Origin: Pleurotus djamor
Lineage: Eukaryota > Basidiomycota > Agaricomycetes > Agaricales > Pleurotaceae
Direction: 5' to 3'
DNA: 10,449 nucleotides
Assembly (NCBI GenBank): GCA_029747585.1
Contig: JAPEVF010000488.1
Location: 24,186 to 34,634, forward strand
The notes beneath the pieces were generated by a model. The model had not been told where the DNA came from, did no database searches, and was given only the letters and a program-made list of their open reading frames with translations. A program made the position numbers and the translations under genes. Shown piece by piece: positions 1 through 6,939 of the stretch. Position 1 is the first letter of the stretch; each line of letters opens with the position of its first letter.

Positions 1-79
1 ACAGAACCACTCTCTTGTGGCGTCGCTGCTATTCCTCCACCTTAGCCCCATCAAATTCTAGCGTCCGACATCCCGTCCT

Positions 80-85
80 TATAAA
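80..85 (+). promoter_or_regulatory. TATA box of the P450 gene
   Basis: TATAAA lies 36 nt before the P450 ATG. This implies a very short 5' leader. The call rests on sequence match and position only. Confidence 0.5.
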
Positions 86-120
86 CCTTTGCGCGAGCCG
101 ATAGTATCTAGTAACCTCTC

Positions 121-2234
121 ATGGCCATGGACTCAGTCTCTCGTTGGCTTTCTGCCCCCTCTTGGTTTCTCGAAAACACCTCATCACACTCCTTGCGGAC
201 TGCGTCCTTATACTTTTCCCCGATTCTACTTGTTGCTTTGATACGGTACATTTCCTCTCCGCGACGCTCCCTCCCCCCAGGTCCTCGGGGCCTCCCCCTC
301 ATCGGCAATGCCCATCAAATTACAGGGAAACTATGGCTTACGCTCGAGAAATGGAATAAAGAATATGGTTTGTGTNNNCNCTAAGCATACCACACAGGTT
401 TTCATGAATTTCTTTCAGGACCTGTCGTTTATCTGAACCTCCTTGGTCAAGATATGATTGTACTGGGCACTCACCAAGCTGCAGCGGACCTCCTCGACCG
501 CCGGGCAGCGATATACTCCGACCGTCCNAGAAACGTCGTCACGAGNATCCTTAATGGGGATTTAAACTTTGCTTTTGTGGGTGATGATGATAAATGGAAG
601 CGTCATCGCAGAGCGGCACATGAGTAAGTTGATCCATTATGGACTTTACACCCGGTNNGAGAAACTTAGTTTGATTATCTCNTAGTGCGACAAGCATCCA
701 GGCTGCGAGNCAATACGCGCCNTTCCAAGAAGCCGAATCGGTTATCCTTGTTGAACAACTNCTTCGGTCCCCAGAAACTCATGACAGCCATATACGCCGC
801 GCTGGTACCTCGATGCTCATGTCGATTATGTACGGCAGGCCACCCGTGCAAGATTCCTCCGACCCGGTTATACAGCGNGTCATATCGAATGCTAACAGAA
901 CGNTATCAGCTTCCATGCCTGGCGCATTNATGGTGGAGTATTTCCCATGGATGATGCATCTGCCTAAATGGATGTGAGGCCCTTCCTTTTNAGTCGTGCT
1001 TAGGAATCTCCCTCANCNATTGTGACTCTCNTAGGTGCNCTTGGAGGCGATGGGCGGAGGAGTGGCACCGACGTGACTCGGTCCTATTTGAGGGTTTGCA
1101 TNGTGAAGTAGTAGCTCGCATGGTGTGTACTCCTTGTGTCGACTCAATNTATCCTCACCATTTTNTGGCCGACAGTCTGAGGGNGCACAGAAGCCCAGTG
1201 TTCTCACGAACATCATTCAGGAACAGAAAAAGCTGGGATTGAGTGACCGGGAAGTTGCTTGGTTGTGCTCTGCACTGAAGTGAGTTGTGGGCCCTCGTGG
1301 ATGTCACTATTCCCACTGACTGTGACAAGCTCTGCTGGGTCAGAAACTGTACGCCTCTCTTTTCTCTAGCAATTTCCAATGCATCAACTTCTATCCAGAT
1401 GTCAGGTCAAATGTCTTGGTTCCTTGTAGCTATGATTCTGCATCCAGATGTGCAGAGTCGTGCACAAGAGGAACTCGACCTTGTGGTAGGCCGTGACCGC
1501 ATGCCCTTGTTGAGTGACTACGACCATCTGCCATATCTNAATGCCGTCCTCAAGGAACTTCTACGCTGGAGAAGTGTCGGGCCACTCGGATTCCCGCACC
1601 AATCAAGGCAGGACGATTACTACAATGGNCATTTCATACCGAAAGGGACCTCGTGCCTTGTCAATGCTTGGTATAGTCACTCTCCTTGTGAAACGCTCCT
1701 TGCATAACATAACATNNTTNCAGGGCGATGAACCATGATACTGCGGTCTATGGGGCAGATGCNGACCAGTTTCGACCAGAGCGGTTCTTGACNGGCGATG
1801 GAACCTTGGCTCCTATGCCCCCTGACACGAAGGAAGAGGGGCATGTCACCTACGGTTTCGGTCGGAGGCACGTATCTACTTCTCTAGCGTCTGTCCCGAT
1901 CCCAATGATNTCAAACGCAGAATCTGTGTTGGGAGGCACATATCTAACTACAGCATGTTCATGTGGATGGCCTCTATCCTTTGGGCATGCCGTATATCGC
2001 CTNGTAAAGATGCCAGCGGCATCTCAAAGTTACCGGATGCAGAGGCAGTCATTGATGGAGCTTTCGCTGTGTTCGTATTTTACCACACAANCCTTACCGT
2101 TTCATTACTTANTCACCTCNATCTCACATCTCAGTCGTCCNGCACCNTTTTTGTGTTCCATGACCNCCAGATTCGCCGAGGTCGAAGGTATCATCACGGA
2201 AACCAAGGAAAGGTACGGCGTGNATGATTCTTGA
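121..2234 (+). CDS. Cytochrome P450 monooxygenase, ten exons, complete (538 aa)
   Basis: Heme-thiolate monooxygenase, expected to be anchored in the ER membrane and fed electrons by NADPH-P450 reductase; substrate unknown. Exons: 121-367, 419-623, 686-973, 1035-1122, 1176-1279, 1330-1348, 1399-1670, 1724-1867, 1921-2070, 2135-2234. Introns are 50-64 nt and all phases join, giving 1,617 nt ending in TGA. Seen in the protein: a membrane anchor at about residues 27-44; the proline hinge PPGPRGLPLIGN from 52; the I-helix AGSET at 313-317, with the acid/alcohol pair E316/T317; the K-helix ExxR (E370, R373); PERF at 426-429; and the heme motif YGFGRRICVGRH, with ligand Cys458. Length is normal for a fungal P450. 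The first ATG was chosen because it lies 36 nt below a TATA box; a second in-frame ATG is at 127. The N-terminus and C-terminal style resemble basidiomycete P450s named O-methylsterigmatocystin oxidoreductase-like; that family placement is inference. Twenty N bases fall in exons, none at a second codon position. Confidence 0.93.
1330..1348 (+). other. 19-nt micro-exon encoding the P450 I-helix motif
   Basis: Part of the P450 CDS. It is flanked by two 50-nt introns: 1280-1329 begins GTGAGT and ends AAG, and 1349-1398 begins GTACGC and ends CCAG. The exon completes one split codon and encodes S-A-G-S-E-T, then joins at phase 0 to M-S-G-Q-M-S-W-F. Without it the two flanking exons are out of frame and the oxygen-binding I-helix is missing. 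Confidence 0.85.
1868..1920 (+). other. GC-AG intron splitting the P450 heme motif
   Basis: A 53-nt intron with a GC donor (AG|GCACGT) and a CAG acceptor. Only this pairing gives R-R-I-C-V-G-R-H in frame. The nearby GT at 1872 leaves a frameshift and loses the heme cysteine. Part of the P450 CDS. Confidence 0.82.
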
Positions 2235-2727
2235 ATTCATCGTGGTTACTCTTCAATNTTGNTGTACTGAGAGAACCNGTCTACTTNTCAAATTTAAACA
2301 AATCACGGTCATCTCTTATGCGAGATCGTGCATCCTNGCCACTATGCATCTGTGAAATCGGCGCACATCGTGGTGCAACCCACAGCTTATCGGGAAACCC
2401 CGATGGATGANCAACAATGAGCACCCTGGTTTTCGCGCTCATCCATATGGCTACCGTCCACCAGGTCTCTAGCGGTTCATCGTTTGCTCGATTAGTATTC
2501 TTTCTCGGGCTCTNCGGGTTCCAGGCTAGTCAAGCNTTTACCGCCTAGTCACTCTAGAAGCTTAGCGTGCGTCNTCTTTCNTAGGAAGTCCCTTGTCTAA
2601 ACTTCGGACCTTCCGAAGCATGCGTGCAGAATGTGTCGCCTGCTGTTTCAGAACAACGCTGAGCACCGAACAAGCAAGCTGTCCTATGGAAGAGGGTTGC
2701 GACTCTCAAGTTCAGCCGCGTCCAGAG
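2235..2727 (+). other. Intergenic region with no gene seen
   Basis: Separates the P450 stop from the TATA box of the small secreted protein gene. Reading frames here are short, have no recognisable domain and no consistent splice pattern. Ten isolated N bases occur (2258, 2262, 2278, 2287, 2337, 2411, 2514, 2536, 2574, 2581). It should hold the P450 3' end and the upstream regulatory DNA of the next gene, including the palindrome at 2602-2618. Confidence 0.6.
2602..2618. promoter_or_regulatory. Inverted repeat containing CGG-N5-CCG
   Basis: CTTCGGA and TCCGAAG are perfect 7-bp arms around a 3-bp spacer, about 110 bp upstream of the TATA box of the small secreted protein gene. Opposed CGG/CCG triplets are the usual target form of fungal Zn2Cys6 regulators. 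Binding is inference; a single short palindrome can arise by chance. Confidence 0.25.
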
Positions 2728-2735
2728 TATAAAAG
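2728..2735 (+). promoter_or_regulatory. TATA box of the small secreted protein gene
   Basis: TATAAAAG is a strong TATA match, 70 nt before the A of the inferred split start codon. The expected start site at roughly 2755-2765 leaves a leader of about 35-45 nt before that A. Confidence 0.65.
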
Positions 2736-2797
2736 AGGTCGACAGGTCATCAGGAAGAACCCATCTTCTACTTGATAACTCGCAGAGCTTCCTCGAT

Positions 2798-3341
2798 AGT
2801 AAGTTCGCCTCTGCCAGGCAACTCNNGNTGCTCACATANCCAATNCAGTGAAAAGCTTGTTCGCATTGTCTGCCCTTCTGCTAGTCGCTGTGACCAGTGA
2901 TGCCGCCACTGTGACTTTCTCTCGCGAGAAGGGTTGCAATACGGTATCTCAGACTTACCGTGGAAACTGCAACTTCTGCGCTGATCCTCCTGGTGGTATG
3001 TTTTCAGTTCTAGCCCATGCTCTCGAAGNGTATTGATAGCATACCGTGTTGTAGACTGGAGCTCTATCAGATTCTCCGATATCTCAGGCAACCACAGGGT
3101 GACCACCCATAATCAAGACCGCTGCACACCAGCCTCACAAGTTGGCCAAGGCTATGGCCCTGCTTGCTGGAATCAAGGTCGAACGAAGCTTCGCTCGGCT
3201 TGGGTGGCTTGTCCTGGCCAAAGGTAAGACGTATTTCTGGTGCAGATGTGGTTCTTCTGATCTGACTATCATGTACATAGACGCCTCGCCAATGGGACCA
3301 TTGTTAACGAGGCCGATGTTGACGAGGCCGAAGTCGCTTGA
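2798..3341 (+). CDS. Small secreted six-cysteine protein (125 aa)
   Basis: Family not recognised; function unknown. Exons: 2798, 2849-2995, 3055-3223, 3281-3341, with introns of 50, 59 and 57 nt. The open frame at 2849 begins with TG, not ATG. A GTAAGT donor directly after the A at 2798 and a CAG acceptor at 2846-2848 create ATG across the junction, so I place the start there. Residues 1 to about 19 form a clear signal peptide (MKSLFALSALLLVAVTSDA). The mature chain is about 106 aa with cysteines at 30, 41, 44, 73, 87 and 102, enough for three disulfides. It is polar and Gly/Asn/Gln rich, and ends in an acidic tail made of two 5-residue repeats. D-W-S-S-I-R-F near residue 50 and T-K-L-R-S-A-W-V near 93 weakly recall beta/gamma-crystallin strand ends; that is speculative. 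The size, export signal and cysteine content fit fungal effector-like or antimicrobial small secreted proteins, but nothing here shows which. No N falls in its exons. Confidence 0.8.
2799..2848 (+). other. Intron inside the start codon
   Basis: 50 nt, GTAAGT donor and NCAG acceptor, with a CTCAC branch-like site at 2831-2835. It separates the A from the TG of the initiation codon of the small secreted protein gene. It contains five N bases (2825, 2826, 2828, 2839, 2845). Confidence 0.65.
3306..3335 (+). repeat. Imperfect 15-bp tandem repeat in coding sequence
   Basis: Two 15-bp units, 3306-3320 and 3321-3335, encode N-E-A-D-V and D-E-A-E-V. They form the acidic C-terminal tail of the six-cysteine secreted protein. 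Confidence 0.7.
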
Positions 3342-3893
3342 TTAGTCATTTCCAAACCTTTGTATCCGCCACTTTTGGTAATCCGAACATTCAAGCGTAC
3401 ACTCCGCGATGCNTCCCACTCACTGCTCATCTTGACAAGTACCGACTTCGTGCTTCAAAGTTATTTTTTCAGTCCATCTTGGTTATTATTGAGGTTGCCG
3501 ACGTCACAAGGCCTCGTCGCATTCTAAATATTCCTCGGTATCCCACTCTGTGGACTCCCATTCACCCAACATTCACCAACACTCACGTCACAATGACTGA
3601 AAGGTTTGGCTATGATCATTGTCTTTCATCATTGAACCATATATTTCTGAGGTGGCAGAGTCGTTCCGTAACGTCGCCATGTGTATTACTCAAGATGGTA
3701 TGCAAACGCCGTACAATCATCGCCCGTCTGCTGATGATCGCCCCGCTTTAGCCGCGTGACCTACGCTTGTTGCCAGATCATCTCGCAACCCGGAACACTC
3801 AATAGTCCGTAACATATAGCAATGCGCGGGCAGACATCTTTTGTCCGACGACACAAATCTCAGACTGGTCTGACCGGTAGACTTCGTCAGCTT

Positions 3894-4125
3894 TCAGCAT
3901 AGTCTAGGAAAAGCTAGTTGCCTCGACCTCGCCGCCATCTCCTCAGGAGTCCCCACGTTCTTCTGGACAGTTCGCATCAACGGATAATAAACAAGGTGGA
4001 GCAAGACCCACGGCGTCTTCCAAAACATATCACCCACACTCATGTATGCAACAAAAACATAGCCCGTATTCCCTTGCGCTTCCAAAGGCTCCAAGGAACG
4101 TCGCAGAAAACGCAAGCTCTGACAT
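3894..4125 (-). pseudogene. Possible small membrane-protein gene or remnant, frame broken
   Basis: Two adjacent frames on the minus strand look protein-like. From an ATG at 4125 the sequence reads M-S-E-L-A-F-S-A-T-F-L-G-A-F-G-S-A-R-E-Y-G, then becomes implausible. A one-base change of frame near 4065 continues with Y-V-F-V-A-Y-M-S-V-G-D-M-F-W-K-T-P-W, a hydrophobic L-L-H-L-V-Y-Y-P-L-M stretch and a charged end, stopping at 3894. Joined, this would be about 75 aa with one or two membrane-associated segments. No splice pair bridges the two frames, so this is either a decayed gene, a gene with a sequencing indel, or chance. Family not recognised. Confidence 0.3.
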
Positions 4126-4310
4126 CGGCGCACGTTGAAACACACCGAAGCCAGGTCAGATGAATCTTCTTTCCTTTTGCCGGTACCCAAGGTTGATAGT
4201 GTGCAGCGAACATACAACAAACGTGGTGTTCTTTGCGGATGAACTGAACTTCCTATGAACATGACAACTCTGTGCAGTGGTGTACTTATCTTTTCCACCC
4301 CGCGAAACGG

Positions 4311-4318
4311 TTAAATAC
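4311..4318 (+). promoter_or_regulatory. Weak TATA-like element before the SC15-like gene
   Basis: TTAAATAC lies about 55-60 nt upstream of the ATG at 4374, a plausible distance for a core promoter. It is a poor match to TATAAA. Confidence 0.25.
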
Positions 4319-4373
4319 TCGACACTCTCAAGCTGGCGAAACTCAACCCCAAGTGCAAATCGCCCTCTAAGCC

Positions 4374-5122
4374 ATGTTGTTCTCTCGAGTCCTCTCTCTC
4401 ATTACTCTGTTTGTTTCTACAAGCCTGACCAGCACAGTCGCGGCGTCCGCCACTCCATTGACCGACATTGTCGCAGACAAACGTCAAGATGCAGGCAGTG
4501 GAATCATGGATATCCTCACGACTCTCAAGGCCTCGACCGATGTGATCCTCCCGCAGATAGGTCTGTCCTTGCATCTCCCGTCGTTCAGCTATGTGTCACC
4601 TTGCTGACTTGCTGGGTATACTCTAGGTGCCCTCGCTGGCGGTGGTAATTCTAGCACAGATGAGATGACGACCTTGTTCGGTCAGCTCACTGACGCTCTC
4701 AATGATGCGAAGACCTCTATATCAGAGCTTCAGAGCAGTGGCTCTAGTATCTCTGCAAGGCAAATCGTCGATATTGCTGCACTCGCTAATTTGCTCGCTG
4801 GAATCATCACGGTGCGTAGGAGAGGGCTCATCTATCCCCGCAACAACTAATGACCATCAGGATATTGTAACGACTCTGACTGCTATCGGGGACCTCCCCA
4901 TTTTGCAACGTCTCATCCCTGGTATCGATGTAGCATTGGCCGAAATCCTCGCAGCCGTTGGTCTCCTCCTGGAAGGAGTGTTGACCTTAGTTCGAGGGTT
5001 GTGAGTATTTCTGACTCGGTCTTCTTCCTCACCGAGTCACTCACCAACGACTTTACAGGCTTTTAGGACTCGCTGGTCTGCTCACACCCTTCCCTATCCT
5101 GGGAGGTATATTGGCTGCTTAG
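4374..5122 (+). CDS. SC15-like secreted protein (191 aa)
   Basis: Four exons (4374-4560, 4627-4811, 4861-5000, 5059-5122) with introns of 66, 49 and 58 nt join in frame to 576 nt. A signal peptide covers about residues 1-24, and a dibasic Lys36-Arg37 looks like a Kex2 processing site. Residues about 38-105 are polar, Ser/Asp/Thr rich and probably helical. From about 110 to the end the chain is strongly hydrophobic, with repeated Leu/Ile/Gly stretches such as G-L-L-L-E-G-V-L-T-L. There are no cysteines, so it is not a hydrophobin. Schizophyllum commune SC15 is described as a secreted 191-aa protein with a hydrophilic N-terminal and hydrophobic C-terminal half, which helps aerial hyphae form and attach when hydrophobin SC3 is absent. 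Length, layout and lack of cysteine match here; sequence identity was not tested. A wall or extracellular-matrix role on hyphal surfaces is therefore inferred. Alternative: an unrelated hydrophobic secreted protein. Confidence 0.85.
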
Positions 5123-5580
5123 TTTTATTTTAAACCTCAGCCGAAGTATAAGTTCAATAGGGGGCATCAAGCCCATTTTCCCACCAAGCTAGGATCAAAC
5201 TGTATTAGCCACACAATGTAAAGTTACTATGTATGTCATGAAGGATCCATGAAGGATCCGCTCCACCACGTACCCTCGTACTCTCAGATGTTTCAGCTTG
5301 CTTGAAATGGGTGAAGTCGCCGTCGAGTCTTGGAGCTTGACAACTTGCCCACGTTCTTCGATGCCACCGCTTCCCATCGGGCATCCAACTGCTGCTGTCC
5401 TGGTAATCAACGCAGTAGGCACGTATCTGCGTCCGTGTGTTGAGTTAACTCAATACTTACTCATAGCACCTTACTTATGGCAGTGCTAGTTCTATTTTCG
5501 TTCACTCGGAAAAAGTCATTTAAGGACTGGGTCCCTCCTTGAATCCATACCCTCTGCACCTCGTTTTAGCGGTTCCAAAA
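5123..5580. other. Intergenic region with no gene seen
   Basis: Lies between the SC15-like stop and the next ATG. It starts with a T-rich stretch (TTTTATTTTAAA) that fits a 3' end, holds a short tandem repeat at 5237-5258, and should contain the promoter of the membrane-protein gene. No clear TATA box was seen; TTTAAGG near 5519 is a weak candidate. Confidence 0.55.
5237..5258. repeat. Two-copy 11-bp tandem repeat
   Basis: CATGAAGGATC occurs twice in direct succession in the intergenic region. It is most simply a small replication-slippage duplication. Confidence 0.6.
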
Positions 5581-6903
5581 ATGACGACCAATCTCCTGTT
5601 CATTTGTCTCTTCTTCCTTCCACTAGCTGTAAATGGAGCCAGTCAGCGCAACATCACAATCGATGATGTGCTGGGGGACCCCATTACTGGACATCCCATT
5701 CAATATCTCCCTCGGGACGCGTGGAATAATGGCAGAACTTGTAGCGTCTGTGAAGCACGGCTTGATGAGTCTTTTCTCTATCAGGTGATTGTCGATACAT
5801 TTTGCACGATGACCCAATCTCATGATGCTCTGATTCAATGCGCACCTCATTCAGGGCACTTGGACAGACAATACTTTTACGGGAGCAATCACCAGCGCTG
5901 ACAGGGAAACAACCTCTGTCAAGACAGCAACAGTTTTGTTCAACGGCAAGTGCATATTCTCTTTGTAGTTGGTCCGACGTTCTCATCGTATTTGTTCTTT
6001 TCAGGCACTGCCGTTTATGTCCAATGCATAATAGCGCGTACTACGTTCCAGCCCGTAGGCACATCGGACATGCAGTTTTTCCTGGATGGTCAACTCGCAG
6101 GTGCCTTCACCCACAACCCCCCNTGGAACTCTTGGCTACGACTACAATGTCACTGTGTTCTCTAAAATTAGCCTCGAACCCGGTGAACATGAACTTCGAA
6201 TACAAAACGGACGCATCGGTGGTCCCACCGCGCTCATCCTTCTTGATGCGATCATATATACGTACGTTTTCTGATTGTTTCACTGATCTTTCGTTATCTA
6301 CCGTCTGACCCTCAGGCCCATAGCCAGAACGTTGACGATGTTGATGATGCTGCCAATGATGATCAGAAGGCCGCATCAACCCCCGCAAGATCTCGTGTCA
6401 TTCCTGTAGCCATAGGAAGCACCGTCGGAGCATTATTGGTACTAGGGTTATCCGTCTTCTTCTATCTACGGCATCGTCGACCAGGCTCAACTGACAAAGA
6501 AGCTGACGTTCCCACTGGACGCCGTCTCTTCATTCTCCCTTCTGCGCCTTCGCCAATCACCCCATTCCCTTCACACCTTGTATCAAGCACAGATCCCCTT
6601 ACACAGGAACTCAAATTAGATTCACTACGATCAAGTTCAGCTCATTATCGCTCTTCCAACATTTTGGGACCCCAACATTCTGTGACTTCTGATGGTCGTA
6701 TCATTCCATTCGTCAGTGACAACGGATTCAGCTCAGGACAACCAACGGTATGGGATGTTTCCACCCCAGCAAGTTCAAGGGGTCGCGCTGCACTGGAAGA
6801 CGGTGCGCCTCCACCACCTTACGAAGGCATGATTGTTCCCAATCGCGGCAACCTGAATCGAGCTTCGGTAGATGTAAAGCGATACACCGGTCACCCCCAA
6901 TGA
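5581..6903 (+). CDS. Single-pass membrane protein with beta-rich ectodomain and PPxY tail (about 376 aa)
   Basis: Exons: 5581-5784, 5855-5945, 6005-6261, 6324-6903 (the last intron could instead be 6266-6315; both keep frame). A signal peptide covers residues 1 to about 19 (MTTNLLFICLFFLPLAVNGA). The ectodomain has C-S-V-C at 54-57, then GTWTDNTF from residue 69, FNGTAVYVQC ending at C106, D-G-Q-L-A-G and G-E-H-E-L-R-I. This pattern is familiar from basidiomycete surface proteins with a jelly-roll-like, possibly sugar-binding fold; binding is inference. A linker rich in Asp/Asn leads to one membrane span at about 209-231, followed by R-H-R-R, which sets the tail inside the cell. The tail is Ser/Pro rich and carries PPPPY at 346-350, a PPxY motif of the type bound by WW domains of Rsp5/Nedd4 ligases. 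The frame breaks by one base in the C run at 6117-6123, which includes an N. Removing one base restores a coherent ectodomain, so I read this as a sequence error rather than a dead gene. Confidence 0.82.
5946..6004 (+). other. GC-AG intron in the membrane-protein gene
   Basis: 59 nt, donor G|GCAAGT and acceptor TTCAG. It joins F-N-G to T-A-V-Y-V in frame. The GT two codons later (5950) gives the wrong frame. Part of the membrane-protein CDS. Confidence 0.8.
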
Positions 6904-6939
6904 TGCCAAAAAATCATCTCGAGAGACGCTACAGCGAGC

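Larger units (their letters stand above)
3342..4373. other. Long intergenic region, no confident gene
   Basis: About 1 kb between the two secreted-protein genes. A plus-strand frame up to 3751 is open but low in complexity, with no domain, signal peptide or spliced continuation, so it is not called. The right half contains a possible minus-strand coding remnant (3894-4125, listed separately) and the upstream region of the SC15-like gene. No tRNA, rRNA or transposon ends were seen. Confidence 0.55.

Noticed and set aside
121..2234. P450 as a pseudogene
   Set aside because: Unspliced frames are broken by stops and Ns, but the ten-exon model joins in frame throughout and keeps all catalytic motifs.
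2593..2775. Short plus-strand frame over the TATA box
   Set aside because: It runs through the promoter of the secreted-protein gene and has no ATG or recognisable content.
1..3341. P450 plus secreted protein as part of a biosynthetic gene cluster
   Set aside because: No backbone synthase, transporter or cluster regulator is present in the window; the neighbours are surface proteins and a housekeeping gene.
3338..3751. 137-codon plus-strand open frame after the six-cysteine protein
   Set aside because: No domain, signal peptide or supporting splice sites; composition looks non-coding and it overlaps the stop of the preceding gene.
4374..5122. SC15-like gene as a hydrophobin
   Set aside because: The spliced protein has no cysteine, while hydrophobins need eight.
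5237..5258. Tandem repeat as a transposon target-site duplication
   Set aside because: The copies are adjacent with nothing between them, and no terminal inverted repeats are nearby.
5539..5580. N-terminal extension of the membrane protein starting at TTG
   Set aside because: Fungal nuclear genes start at ATG; the ATG at 5581 begins directly with a normal signal peptide.
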